NCBI GenBank assembly: GCA_018268375.1
Contig: JAFDWS010000003.1
Coordinates: 62,001-126,000, forward strand
Direction of reading: 5' to 3'
Source of the DNA: Armatimonadota bacterium
Lineage (GTDB): Bacteria > Armatimonadota > Fimbriimonadia > Fimbriimonadales > Fimbriimonadaceae
DNA: 64,000 nt
A program made the translations under genes and the position numbers. Under the pieces are notes generated by a model, which saw only the letters and a list, made by a program, of their open reading frames with translations, did no database searches and was not told the DNA's origin. Below are positions 23,476-32,101 of the stretch, one piece after another. Each line of letters begins with the position of its first letter. Positions within the stretch are counted from its first letter, which is position 1.

Positions 23476-24837
23476 TCAAAAGAGACGATCAAAGAGAACT
23501 AAATTCGGCAAGAACCTAAGAAGGTCTTGCAACGAAGTGCCAGAAATTTGATCCACAAACACAATGTCGCCAGCAGCAATCTCCGGGTTTTGGGTCAGGT
23601 CGCCTTTCTTGATGAATTCATCTAAGTTGTAGCGTTTGGCACTGAATTTCCCATGCCCGTCGGGCCGCATTAAGACGATGTTTCTAAACGTGCCGCGTTG
23701 GGCCAAACCTTCGCCAGCGGCGACAGCGTCCGATAAGCGCACCTGTTTGGAGTCAGGGATCAACTTTCGTCCCGGTCGCATCACAAACCCGAGGAGTTGG
23801 TAGTCGTGGACGTTCTCGGAAACATAGATGAAGTCCCCTTCTTTGATCGGCATGCCTGGATCAGTGCCGCCTTGGACGAGAGACCGAGCGTCGACCACAG
23901 TCACTTCACCGCTCCTGAAGAGCAGGGTGCGCTGAAGCGTACCGGTCGGCGCGACGCCTCCCGCGGCTTCGACCGCGGCCAAGAGGGCGGCGCCATCCCT
24001 GACCTTAACGACGCCAGGCTGCTTCACGAATCCGCCTACGCTAATCTTCACCTCTTGAGGTGCCACGACCGTGAGGGTGTCGCCTTGTTCAAGGGCCCAG
24101 TCGTCGCGCGCGAGCACGTCGGCCCAAGGGCGTGTCCAAGTCTGGTCTCCACGGCGCAGACTGACTTTGTACTCGGCGGCTGAGAAGACGGTCGTGTCGA
24201 TGCCTCCAGCCGCGGCCAATGCGCGTGCGGCTCCGTCATCGGGCTGCACCCTCGTCAAGCCCGGCGTGCGGACGTTGCCGAGGACCCAAACGCTCTTCGA
24301 TGCGGCCGGCAACAAGGCCAGCACGTCTCCGGCTTCCAAATGGACGTTTTGGGACTCGTCCCCTTCTCGCACGAGTTTGACCAAGTTGATGGCTCGCGCA
24401 GATTGGCCAGCGTGATAAAGTTTCGCCGAGTAAGAATCGAGCGGCCCTAAGGTGTTGTACTTAGCGACGACCTGCCGGACGTCGAGCCCGGGCGTCCATG
24501 GCACTGCACCGTCAGAAATCCTTTCCGCGACCACGTAAACGTATTGCGGCAGTTCCAACTTGAGAATCACCGTGACGTTCGCGTCCCTGATGAATTCCCT
24601 GGCCCGCTTTTGGATCAGTTGCTGAGCTTCGGGGATCGTCTTGCCCGCGACGTCGAATCGGCCGAAGACCTGGACAGTGATGCTGCCATCGGAGGAGACG
24701 ACAAAGTCGCCTGAATACTGCAGCAAGTTTGCGGTGACGATGGTGAGAGTGTCGCCAGCCTTGATCTTCGTCGCGGCCTGGCCCATGGCAAGGGCCGCAA
24801 GCCACACAAGACCAAGGACGACGACGAGCCGACGCAC
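23476..24837 (-). CDS. wza: Polysaccharide export protein, Wza/SLBB type
   Basis: 453 aa exported protein of the outer-membrane polysaccharide secretion pore. It has a signal peptide (MRRLVVVLGLVWLAALAMGQA), the Poly_export domain with KAGDTLTIVTANL and GSITVQVFGRFDVAGKTIPEAQQ, then several SLBB ring domains (for example VWVLGNVRTPGLTRV, KISVGGFVKQPGVVKV, QLLGFVMRPGRKLIP). No lipobox Cys is visible after the signal, unlike E. coli Wza. The GTG start is supported by a TATTCT box 6 nt upstream. It leads into the CapD-like gene 58 nt downstream and is divergent from the chain-length protein gene. Confidence 0.88.
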   Translation of the reverse strand: MRRLVVVLGLVWLAALAMGQAATKIKAGDTLTIVTANLLQYSGDFVVSSDGSITVQVFGRFDVAGKTIPEAQQLIQKRAREFIRDANVTVILKLELPQYVYVVAERISDGAVPWTPGLDVRQVVAKYNTLGPLDSYSAKLYHAGQSARAINLVKLVREGDESQNVHLEAGDVLALLPAASKSVWVLGNVRTPGLTRVQPDDGAARALAAAGGIDTTVFSAAEYKVSLRRGDQTWTRPWADVLARDDWALEQGDTLTVVAPQEVKISVGGFVKQPGVVKVRDGAALLAAVEAAGGVAPTGTLQRTLLFRSGEVTVVDARSLVQGGTDPGMPIKEGDFIYVSENVHDYQLLGFVMRPGRKLIPDSKQVRLSDAVAAGEGLAQRGTFRNIVLMRPDGHGKFSAKRYNLDEFIKKGDLTQNPEIAAGDIVFVDQISGTSLQDLLRFLPNLVLFDRLF

Positions 24838-24843
24838 CGCGAA

Positions 24844-24849
24844 AGAATA
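24844..24849 (-). promoter_or_regulatory. -10 box for wza, probable leaderless start
   Basis: TATTCT on the minus strand, exactly 6 nt before the GTG at 24837. Confidence 0.5.
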
Positions 24850-24877
24850 CCTGTACGGGACGCGCGACCCAGCAAGG

Positions 24878-24908
24878 TTGACGGGAGCGGACGCGCATGC
24901 GGGATAAT
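24878..24908 (+). promoter_or_regulatory. Promoter for the chain-length gene
   Basis: TTGACG at 24878-24883 and GATAAT at 24903-24908, spacer 19 bp. The leader to the TTG start would be about 8 nt. Confidence 0.4.
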
Positions 24909-24922
24909 CCAGCGGGCACCCG

Positions 24923-26275
24923 TTGCAAAGTCGCTCCCAAACCCTTGTCAGGCAGATTCTCGCAGTCCTTGGTGCGACGGTTCTCGTCGCTGGCTTGGCC
25001 TACTTGATCGCCAGCCTTTTGCCGAAGGTCTTCGCCAGCGAGCAAGTGTTGCTCTTTCCCGCCGCCCAGTCCGCGACTGCTTCGCTCGCTCAGACTTTGA
25101 TTTCCAGCGGCGGCGGCACGTCCTCGGATCCAACAGCGCAGAGTTTCGGTAGCGACCTGAGCTTTCCCAAAGTCGGCGGCTTTCCGACCTCCGCGACAGC
25201 GATTTTGGAAAGTCGAAGGTGCCGCGAATACGTAACCGAGCGTTTGGGGCTTGCGCAGAAATGGCACCTGACGCCTTCGCGGACACTTGACGAGCTCAAG
25301 AGGCATGTGAACGTCCGGACCGATGACAACGGGTTGCTTGTCATTGGCACGCAGGCAGAGAGTCCAGAGCTTGCCCGCGACATTGCGGCGACGATGTACC
25401 AGTACTTGACCTCCGACTCCGTCGAACTGACGTTGAACATCAGCAAGCGGAACCGTAAAGCTTTGGAGGCCAGGCTGAAAAAGAGCGGCGAGTCCGTCGA
25501 AGAAGCCAGACAACAGTTCGTCAGGATCGCACTTCAACACCCCTATTTCGACCAAGGGCCGCTACAGGACCTGCTCGTTGACGCTCTCAAAAAACAGCAA
25601 GAGGCGAAGACGGCCATTGCCGCAGCCGACGCGAAGATCTCTGGCTTTGAGGCCCGGGCCCGCCAGGCCATGGCTTCCGGAATGGATGCGAACGCTCTTC
25701 GCGCCTTGCAAGGCGGGGCCGAGGATCGCACGGTCGAACCCCTGATCGAAGACCTCCACAAACGCCGCCTGGAGCTTGAGGACGCGAAGAAGACGTACAC
25801 AGATAAAAGCCCTGAGTTCCGCGCAGCACTCGACCGTGCGAAGGCGGGAGAGAGCGCCGTGCGCAAGTCGGTCGAGGAGAGCAAGCGCGCGCTCGACAAC
25901 AAGACGTTCGCGCCCCTCGTCACCGCACGTGCCGAACTTGACGCGCTCCGCAAGACCCAGGGCGAATGGGACAGGGCGCTCGGAAGTTACAAGCTTATGG
26001 CGGCGAAGACGCCTGGTGACGCTACCCAAGTCAAAATCGCGCAGGCCGAGTTTGACGCCGCACTGAAGGCTGAGGGCTTGCTCCAGGTCCAGCTCAGCCA
26101 AGCGACCCTGGCGGAAGAGGGAGATCCTTCTCGCTTCGAAGTGATCGACGAGGCTGTCGCAGACCCCGACCCGGTGTCCCCGCGAAAGGGTCTGATTGCG
26201 GGAGCGGCCGCGTTCGCAGCTTTCGCCTGCGGACTCTGGTGGGTCGCCCGCCGCCGCATGGTGTTCCTGGACTGA
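24923..26275 (+). CDS. Polysaccharide chain-length determinant (Wzz/PCP family)
   Basis: 450 aa inner-membrane protein controlling polymer length. TTG start (no other start before the first helix). One N-terminal helix (QILAVLGATVLVAGLAYLIASLLP), a long periplasmic coiled-coil region (residues about 150-380, with the AKTAIAAADAKISGFEARARQ and LEDAKKTYTDKSPEFRAAL segments), and a second helix near the C-terminus (GLIAGAAAFAAFACGLWWVA) just after the family's Pro-rich PDPVSPRKG. There is no Walker motif or Tyr-rich tail, so the Wzc-type kinase half is absent. It is divergent from wza and overlaps the GNAT gene by 1 nt. Confidence 0.85.
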   Translation: MQSRSQTLVRQILAVLGATVLVAGLAYLIASLLPKVFASEQVLLFPAAQSATASLAQTLISSGGGTSSDPTAQSFGSDLSFPKVGGFPTSATAILESRRCREYVTERLGLAQKWHLTPSRTLDELKRHVNVRTDDNGLLVIGTQAESPELARDIAATMYQYLTSDSVELTLNISKRNRKALEARLKKSGESVEEARQQFVRIALQHPYFDQGPLQDLLVDALKKQQEAKTAIAAADAKISGFEARARQAMASGMDANALRALQGGAEDRTVEPLIEDLHKRRLELEDAKKTYTDKSPEFRAALDRAKAGESAVRKSVEESKRALDNKTFAPLVTARAELDALRKTQGEWDRALGSYKLMAAKTPGDATQVKIAQAEFDAALKAEGLLQVQLSQATLAEEGDPSRFEVIDEAVADPDPVSPRKGLIAGAAAFAAFACGLWWVARRRMVFLD

Positions 26276-26706
26276 TGGCTGAGTGGCGTCGCGGTGAGTA
26301 CGAAGTCACGACCGAGAGGCACGACTTCGAACGTGTCGCCCGGTTCCTCCGGAGTTCTTACTGGGCGTCACAACGAGACGAAGACACCATCCGTGCCTCC
26401 ATAGAACACTCGATTCTGTTCTCGCTGTACAAGGGAGACGAAATGCTCGGTATGGCCCGTGTGGTCACGGACGGGCACACTTTCGCATGGCTGTGCGACG
26501 TCTTTATGGACGAGGCAGCCCGCGGCCAGGGTCTCGGAACATGGCTTGTTGGCATCGCACTCGACAGCGGGCTCACAGGCCCGCACACACGCTGGCTGTT
26601 GGCCACGCGTGACGCGCACGAGCTTTATAAGAAGTTTGGGTTGGAGCCCTTGGCCCTGCCCGAAAGGTTTATGGCCAGCGGGTTTAAACCGAAGTCGATG
26701 GACTGA
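26275..26706 (+). CDS. GNAT acetyltransferase, 143 aa
   Basis: Full-length single-domain GNAT enzyme. ATG overlaps the upstream stop (TGATG). Motif A is DVFMDEAARGQGLGTWLVG, with the acetyl-CoA pyrophosphate loop ARGQGLG, and the C-terminal block ends HELYKKFGLEPLALPERFMA. The N-terminus DFERVARFLRSSYWASQRDEDTI resembles small GNATs annotated as general N-acetyltransferases. Whether it modifies a polysaccharide sugar is unknown. It is co-transcribed with the chain-length gene, and its 3' end overlaps the convergent sugar transferase gene by 23 nt. Confidence 0.85.
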   Translation: MAEWRRGEYEVTTERHDFERVARFLRSSYWASQRDEDTIRASIEHSILFSLYKGDEMLGMARVVTDGHTFAWLCDVFMDEAARGQGLGTWLVGIALDSGLTGPHTRWLLATRDAHELYKKFGLEPLALPERFMASGFKPKSMD

Positions 26707-27469
26707 CTTCTGGCATTGGATTGACGGCGGCGTGGGAGGACGGCTTCAAACTCGTCACAACCTCGGTCGAGCCAGGTGGCGGCGTCGGGACCAAGGGGTT
26801 TTGCCTGCTTGCAGCGGCGACCAAATCCGCGGGCGCACCGCGGGATTCCAGGACCTTCACGACACCTGCAAGCGCCTTGGGCTTGTCGAGTATCGCCTTC
26901 GCTGTGAGTGCGATCACGCGGAAGTGCATTCCCAAACTGTGGTTGCGGAGCGTGAACAACGCAAGACGGCTCTTCCACGGTCGGATCAGTTGGTTGTAAG
27001 CCAGGTCCGGGTCTTCCCTGTCCTTGAGAATCTCACCTTCGTCACTGAAGACAATGCTTGCGAGGTCGGTGATGCCGGGCAGCACGGATAGCATCTCCTG
27101 CTCCTCAGGCGTGTAGAGGTCGACGTCTGATCTGACCTGAGGGCGTGGACCGACAAGGCTCATCTGGCCGACGAACACGTTCCAAAGTTGGGTCAGTTCA
27201 TCGAGTTTGAACTTGCGGATCACCTTTCCAAGCGGAGTGATGCGACGGTCTCCCGAAGCCGTGGAATTGACGCCGCTCTTGTCCGCGTTGACGACCATGC
27301 TCCGGAGCTTGACCATCGTGAACGTGCCCCCGCCACGCGCCACGCGCGCTGCGAAGTAAAGAGGGTTCTTTCGGTCTTGAGCCCAGACGAGAACCATGAA
27401 GACGAGGAGAATCGGTGACAGAAGGAGAAGGGCGACGAGTGCGATCAGGAAGTCGACGAACCGAATCAC
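26684..27469 (-). CDS. Initiating sugar transferase (polyprenyl-phosphate type)
   Basis: 261 aa bacterial sugar transferase of the WbaP/PglC class, which starts the lipid-linked repeat unit by moving a sugar phosphate onto undecaprenyl phosphate. GTG start at 27469. It has a single N-terminal hydrophobic helix (FLIALVALLLLSPILLVFMVL), FTMVKLRSMVVNAD, the LGKVIRKFKLDELTQLWNVF block and GQMSLVGPRPQ, all diagnostic. It lacks the extra N-terminal helices of full-length WbaP, so it is the short monotopic form. The C-terminus has a Pro/Ser-rich tail. It is the last gene of an eight-gene leftward operon, 4 nt after the transketolase C-half. Confidence 0.92.
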   Translation of the reverse strand: MIRFVDFLIALVALLLLSPILLVFMVLVWAQDRKNPLYFAARVARGGGTFTMVKLRSMVVNADKSGVNSTASGDRRITPLGKVIRKFKLDELTQLWNVFVGQMSLVGPRPQVRSDVDLYTPEEQEMLSVLPGITDLASIVFSDEGEILKDREDPDLAYNQLIRPWKSRLALFTLRNHSLGMHFRVIALTAKAILDKPKALAGVVKVLESRGAPADLVAAASRQNPLVPTPPPGSTEVVTSLKPSSHAAVNPMPEVSPSTSV

Positions 27470-27473
27470 AGAC

Positions 27474-28412
27474 TCACGAGGATACCGTCGAAAGTGAGAG
27501 CATCTCTCGCGCAGCCAAAAGGATTGATTGAGAATCCATGCCGTAGACCTTACGAAGGTACTCCTGACTGCCAACGACGCTACTGAAGCAAGACCGGAGG
27601 CCAATGCGTTTGAACGCCCGCGGCGCCACGCCAGCATCAAGCAGGGTCTCGGCCACCGCCGACCCCAGTCCGCCATCGAGTGTGTGCTCTTCCACCGTAA
27701 CAATCCCGCCCGTCTCTTGAGCTGCTCTGAGGACAGCCTCCTTGTCCAGCGGCTTGACAGTGTGCATGGACAGAACTCGACAGCGGTGCCCTTCGGAGCG
27801 GAGGTGCGCTGTTGCGTCCAAAACCTCCTGGACGATCCCGCCACAGCTCACAATGGTCAGGGCGTCTCCCTCCTCGAGCACTCGGGCTTTGCCAAGCGCA
27901 AAATCCCGCTTCGAGCCCTCACTGGTCGTTGCATGGCTCTTGTCGAGTCGCAGATAGGCTGTCCCGGGTTGCGCGACGAGAGCGCGAGTTGCCTCTTCGG
28001 TCTCCCAGAGATCGCAGGGTGCGACGACGGTGATGTCTGGCAGGCTGCGTAGGATCGCAAGATCTTCGGTCGCGTGGTGGCTGATGCCGAGCGCGCCGTA
28101 GCTGAATCCGCCCCCAATCCCGACCACCTTGACGTTGGCATTGTGATAGCAGGCGTCGTTTCGGATCATCTCAAGCGGTCGAAGGATCGGAAAGTTCGCG
28201 ATCGAGTAAGTGAAGACTGTCCGACCTCCTAAGGCAAGGCCGGTCGCGAGAAGCGTCATGTTTTGCTCGCTGACGCCAGCATTGAGGAACTGGCCCGGCA
28301 GTTCCTCCGCGAATTTCATCAGCACTCCGAACCCAAGGTCGCCCGTTATGAGCATCACCTTAGCGTCCTTACGGGCGATTTCGGTCAGCTGGCGAACAAA
28401 GGCGTCCCTCAA
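27474..28412 (-). CDS. Transketolase C-terminal subunit
   Basis: 312 aa. It corresponds to the pyrimidine-binding and C-terminal domains of transketolase or 1-deoxyxylulose synthase-type enzymes: RFLNAGVSEQ-like region (QFLNAGVSEQNMTLLATGLA, with the conserved Glu that activates thiamine diphosphate), SHHATEDLAILRSLPDITVV, and C-terminal VEEHTLDGGLGSAVAETL. TTG start overlapping the N-half stop by 4 nt. Split transketolases are common in secondary metabolism and surface-sugar clusters, where they move two-carbon units. Here the pair is flanked by two DegT aminotransferases and a sugar transferase, so a role in making an unusual sugar is more likely than central metabolism. Confidence 0.9.
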   Translation of the reverse strand: MRDAFVRQLTEIARKDAKVMLITGDLGFGVLMKFAEELPGQFLNAGVSEQNMTLLATGLALGGRTVFTYSIANFPILRPLEMIRNDACYHNANVKVVGIGGGFSYGALGISHHATEDLAILRSLPDITVVAPCDLWETEEATRALVAQPGTAYLRLDKSHATTSEGSKRDFALGKARVLEEGDALTIVSCGGIVQEVLDATAHLRSEGHRCRVLSMHTVKPLDKEAVLRAAQETGGIVTVEEHTLDGGLGSAVAETLLDAGVAPRAFKRIGLRSCFSSVVGSQEYLRKVYGMDSQSILLAAREMLSLSTVSS

Positions 28413-29215
28413 GACTCGACTCCTAGCTCGCGCTGAGCCGCCTGGTACTCGTCGCCTTGTGGCGAGCGATAGTGCCAGAGCACGGTGTTCTCCATGAAAC
28501 TGACCCCTTTGCCCTTTGTCGTATGGGCGATAACTACTAACGGTTTGTCCTCAGGAGGAGTCGAGAGGGTGTCCGCCAACGCGCCGTGGTCGTGGCCGTC
28601 GCATTCTCGAACCTCCCAACCGAACGCGCGCCACTTTTCGGCGAATGGTTCAAGGCGGAGTGTCTCGTCCACTGGTGCCAGCGATTGGATCTTGTTGTAG
28701 TCGACAACGACGGTCAAGTTGGCCAGCTGATGATGGCCAGCGAACAGGATGGCTTCCCAGTTCGAACCTTCGTCGCACTCTCCATCGCTGATGACGACAT
28801 AGGTGCGCCAATCGGCTCCGTCCAGTTTGGCTCCGTACGCCAAGCCTGCCCCGACTCCGAGGCCGTGGCCCAGCGAGCCCGTCGAAAGTTCGACACCGGG
28901 AATGCCCTTGTGAGAGACATGGCCGCTTAAGTCGCTACCGTCTTGATAGTGAGTTTTCAGCTTCCCTACCGGGAAAAAGCCCGTCTCAGCGAGGGCGGCG
29001 TACACGCAAGCGCCGGCGTGCCCCTTGCTCAGGATGAACCGGTCTCGAGCGGGCCAATCAGGCCGCTGAGGATCGACCCGCATCGCCCTTCCGTAGAGGA
29101 CGGCGACAATGTCGGCCATGGACAGGCCCGCGCCCACGTGGGACGAGTTGCCCAGGTGGGTCATCTCGACCACATGGCGGCGAATTCTGAGGGCGAGCGG
29201 CCGGGTGTCGGTCAC
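28409..29215 (-). CDS. Transketolase N-terminal subunit
   Basis: 268 aa. Thiamine diphosphate/Mg-binding half of a split transketolase. It has HLGNSSHVGAGLSMADIVAVLYG, the SKGHAGACVYAALAETG segment with the conserved His, GSLGHGLGVGAGLAYGAKL, and the metal motif SDGECDEGSNWEA ending in VVVDYNKIQ. GTG start overlapping the DegT stop by 4 nt; the C-half overlaps its own 3' end by 4 nt, as expected for subunits translated together. The reaction needs a ketose donor and an aldose acceptor; neither can be deduced. Confidence 0.92.
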   Translation of the reverse strand: MTDTRPLALRIRRHVVEMTHLGNSSHVGAGLSMADIVAVLYGRAMRVDPQRPDWPARDRFILSKGHAGACVYAALAETGFFPVGKLKTHYQDGSDLSGHVSHKGIPGVELSTGSLGHGLGVGAGLAYGAKLDGADWRTYVVISDGECDEGSNWEAILFAGHHQLANLTVVVDYNKIQSLAPVDETLRLEPFAEKWRAFGWEVRECDGHDHGALADTLSTPPEDKPLVVIAHTTKGKGVSFMENTVLWHYRSPQGDEYQAAQRELGVES

Positions 29216-30342
29216 GAGCGCGTATAAAACTCTCGGATTTTGTCAACGACGTAGCGGACGTCGTCGTTGCTGACGAAGAGGTTGCAGGGTAAGAGCAAGC
29301 ACCGCTCGAACATCCGCTCGGTCTCTGGTAGCGACACCTTGAAGCCCAGTTGCTCCCATTGGTGAACGGCTTTGCCTCCCCACTGGATCAGAGTGCCGAT
29401 CCCGTTTTCTTTGAGGAACGTGCGCAGGTCGTCGCGGCGGTCGGCTTCGATCTCGTAGTTTTGGTACACGTCAAAGTGGTCCTTGTCGCTGTCGGGAGCA
29501 GGCGGCAAGGCGAGCTGGGGAAGATCTCGAAGTCCAAGGTCGTAGATCGAAGCGACCTCTCGGCGTCTGCGAATGGTCTCGTCGTAGTCCTTGAACTGCA
29601 GATTGAGGATCGCCGCCTGCAAGTTGTCGAGCCGGAAGTTCATGCCCCACTGCACGACTTCGCCCGTCTCATCATCGCGGCCATGGTCCCGGTAGAGCTT
29701 GGCCTTGTGGGCGACTTCGTCGTCATCGGTGACCAGGGCGCCCCCGTCGCCAAAGCACCCAAGGATCTTCGCCGGATAGAAGCTGAAGGTTCCCGCTACT
29801 CCAAACGTTCCCGCGAACTTTCCTTTGTACTTTGAGCCGAGTGCCTGCGCGCTGTCTTCAACGATCTTAAGGCCGAACTCGTCTGCAATTTCAAGGATAG
29901 GGTCGAACGCGCACGTACGGCCGTTGAGGCTGACGGGCATGATCGCCTTCGTCTTGCTTGTCACCGCCTTACGAATCGCCTGAGCATCGATCAGGTGGTC
30001 GGGGCCGCATTCGACCGGGACGGGGGTCGCGCCCGCCCAGTGGATCGAAGACGGCGAGGCGACAAACGTGTGGCTGGGGAAGATGACCTCGTCGCCAGCC
30101 CCAATGCCCGCGCACTTCAAGGCAACGATGAGGGCGTCCGTGCAGTTCGACAGCCCGATCGCATGCTTGACACCAAGATAGTTGGCGAGGGCAGCCTCAA
30201 ACTCGAACAAGTCCTTCTGGAGGATGAATGCGCCGCGCCGAAGGACGTCGGTGATGACTGCCGTGAACTCCGCCTCTTGCCGCCCGAAGAAAGCCGGGTA
30301 TTCGAAGAAAGGGACAGTGCGAACCGACACGGACAAAGACAT
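29212..30342 (-). CDS. DegT/DnrJ/EryC1 sugar aminotransferase
   Basis: 376 aa PLP-dependent aminotransferase acting on keto-sugars. Conserved: GVKHAIGLSNCTDALIVAL, GDEVIFPSHTFVASPSSI, DSAQALGSKYKGKFAGT, the PLP lysine Lys192 in FSFYPAKILGCFGDGG, and NFRLDNLQAAIL. Such enzymes add an amino group to nucleotide-linked keto-hexoses. It overlaps the transketolase pair, so the three may act in one branch. It is distinct from the WbpE-type enzyme at 39.9-41.0 kb, with which it shares the fold but little beyond core motifs. A TATCCT box and a GAAGG site precede the ATG, so an internal promoter is possible. Confidence 0.9.
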   Translation of the reverse strand: MSLSVSVRTVPFFEYPAFFGRQEAEFTAVITDVLRRGAFILQKDLFEFEAALANYLGVKHAIGLSNCTDALIVALKCAGIGAGDEVIFPSHTFVASPSSIHWAGATPVPVECGPDHLIDAQAIRKAVTSKTKAIMPVSLNGRTCAFDPILEIADEFGLKIVEDSAQALGSKYKGKFAGTFGVAGTFSFYPAKILGCFGDGGALVTDDDEVAHKAKLYRDHGRDDETGEVVQWGMNFRLDNLQAAILNLQFKDYDETIRRRREVASIYDLGLRDLPQLALPPAPDSDKDHFDVYQNYEIEADRRDDLRTFLKENGIGTLIQWGGKAVHQWEQLGFKVSLPETERMFERCLLLPCNLFVSNDDVRYVVDKIREFYTRS

Positions 30343-30378
30343 GTGACCTTCAGGATACCAAGACGGCTAAGCGACCCT

Positions 30379-30996
30379 TCACGCGTCCCCAGCCGGGACC
30401 TCAAAGACGTAGATGCGACTCGTCGTCCCCTTGTGGATCTCTGTCGTCGCCGCCAGCTTTGCCCCTCGCTTTTCATAGAACTGTTGCGCGGAGACCTGCG
30501 ACTCACCCGTAACGATCCTGATCGTCTGGACGCCGCGTCGCCCGAATTCAGCGAGCAAGGCTGCAAAGAGCCGCCCGCCGACTCCCGTGCCCTGGGTCTC
30601 CTTCCGGACGCAAAAGTTCAGGATTTCTGGCTCAGGAAGATCGTCAGACCGCTTTTTGTTGGGATAAACGAGTGTCTCGACGATCCTCTTCAGCCTCGCT
30701 GGCGAAAACAATTTCGGGGCGAGGGTCAAAAACGTACCGAGACCACCCGTCCTTGCATAGTCTTTGTAGACCCGTCCCGTGTCGGTGGCTCCGACAATGA
30801 AGCCGAGCAGCCGATCGTCCTCGAACGCCCCGAGGCAGAACGCGCTCGAGGAACCCGAAATCGAACGGTAGAGGCGCGAGAGGAATTTGTCGCCGAACTG
30901 GCTGAGAAAGCCTTCCGTGATCTCGTTGCGGTGGACCGCAGCCATCTCGTCGAAGACCAATGGCGTGCTGGTTGGATCGATCGGGCGGATTTCCAC
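30379..30996 (-). CDS. GNAT acetyltransferase, 205 aa
   Basis: GNAT-fold enzyme with motif A VRKETQGTGVGGRLFAALLAEF, whose QGTGVG forms the acetyl-CoA loop, and a typical end SAQQFYEKRGAKLAATTEI. The N-terminus carries VHRNEITEGFLSQFGDKFLSRLY, a block I recall from GNATs in O-antigen and capsule loci, where they N-acetylate amino sugars. GTG start overlapping the upstream DegT stop by 1 nt. The gene lies between two aminotransferases, which fits acetylation of a newly made amino group. The exact acceptor is unknown. Confidence 0.82.
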   Translation of the reverse strand: MEIRPIDPTSTPLVFDEMAAVHRNEITEGFLSQFGDKFLSRLYRSISGSSSAFCLGAFEDDRLLGFIVGATDTGRVYKDYARTGGLGTFLTLAPKLFSPARLKRIVETLVYPNKKRSDDLPEPEILNFCVRKETQGTGVGGRLFAALLAEFGRRGVQTIRIVTGESQVSAQQFYEKRGAKLAATTEIHKGTTSRIYVFEVPAGDA

Positions 30997-32093
30997 TACA
31001 AGTCTCGAAGGAGTTCCATGGCTCGGTCAATATCTGACTGGTTCACCTTTTGGTTGACAGGAAGGGACACGATTTGGGCCGAGAGGCTCTCAGCCCGCGG
31101 GCAACTGCCTGGCTCGTAACCGACCTGCTTCCAATCAGCAGCGGAAAGCGGGTGGATCGGCGTTGTGTACCAGTCGGCGATCTCGACGTTGCTTTCTTCC
31201 GCAATGGCCAGTAGCCGCTCTTTGTCCTCGGCGAACAGGGGCCAGCGCGCATAGACCGGGACCGCGCCTTCGGGAACGAGCGGTCGCTTGAGCCGCTGGG
31301 ACAAGGGGGCAGACTCGTACTTGGCGACAATCTCCCGCGCTCTTTCGACGAGTTGGCCCGCTTCGACAAGTTTGGCTCGGAGGCGTTTCCTCAGAGGCGC
31401 GGACATCCGGTACCCGAACTCCTCGGAAACGCCCTCGGTCGCGTGATAGTTGCCTTCTGCCACCCCGGATTTGGACAGGGCCCGGAACCTCCTCCGGGTC
31501 TTCCAAAACGATGAAGGGCTGTACAGGCGGTTGAAGGCCGCGTACATCAGCTGGACCTTCAGCACAGAGACGAAGGGTGGCTCGGACGTCGTGTGCCAGA
31601 TCGACTCAACTCTCTGCCTGAGGTCGCGGTCGTTGAGGACGGCGCTTCCTCCTAAGCCGGCGATGATCGGCTTCCCCCACTCGAAGGAATAGAAGGCTCC
31701 AACACCAAATGTACCCACCAATTGGTTGACATAGGTCGAAGCGAACGTGTGGCAGCAGTCCTCGACCAAAGGCAGTCTGCTCCCGGCAAGTGCCTCTTTG
31801 ATCGAAACGATCTGGGCGGGGATGCCGAACGTGTGTTGCAGAATGACGGCCTTCACTTGCGGGCCGAGTTTGGACGCGAGGTCGGTAGGGCACATATTGA
31901 CCCCTCCTTCCTCAGTGTCTACGAACACCGGGCTCGCGCCCGTGGCCATGATGCCTTCCGGGACGGCCAGGCAGGTGAACGCTTGGGTCAGAACCTGGTC
32001 CCCCTTTCCGACGCCGAGAGCCTTGAGGATGGCGTACATCGCGACCCGACCTCGATAAAAGGTCAAGTGAGGCAGTTCTCGCACGACGTCCAT
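30996..32093 (-). CDS. DegT/DnrJ/EryC1-like aminotransferase, divergent
   Basis: 365 aa. A divergent member of the PLP sugar-aminotransferase family: LTFYRGRVAMYAILKALGV, DQVLTQAFTCLAVPEGIMA, VKAVILQHTFGIPAQI, LVEDCCHTFAST, then AFYSFEWGKPIIAGLGGSAV with Lys141 in the PLP position. The Glu-Trp before the Gly-Lys replaces the usual His/Pro context. The N-terminal segment is shorter than in typical DegT proteins, and the C-terminal region is more helical. It precedes and overlaps the GNAT gene. It may aminate the same sugar that the GNAT acetylates. Confidence 0.82.
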   Translation of the reverse strand: MDVVRELPHLTFYRGRVAMYAILKALGVGKGDQVLTQAFTCLAVPEGIMATGASPVFVDTEEGGVNMCPTDLASKLGPQVKAVILQHTFGIPAQIVSIKEALAGSRLPLVEDCCHTFASTYVNQLVGTFGVGAFYSFEWGKPIIAGLGGSAVLNDRDLRQRVESIWHTTSEPPFVSVLKVQLMYAAFNRLYSPSSFWKTRRRFRALSKSGVAEGNYHATEGVSEEFGYRMSAPLRKRLRAKLVEAGQLVERAREIVAKYESAPLSQRLKRPLVPEGAVPVYARWPLFAEDKERLLAIAEESNVEIADWYTTPIHPLSAADWKQVGYEPGSCPRAESLSAQIVSLPVNQKVNQSDIDRAMELLRDL

Positions 32094-32101
32094 TCAGCCT
32101 C

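Noticed and set aside
29995..31119. 374-codon plus-strand frame across the aminotransferases and GNAT
   Set aside because: Antisense shadow; each strand-minus gene has full family motifs.
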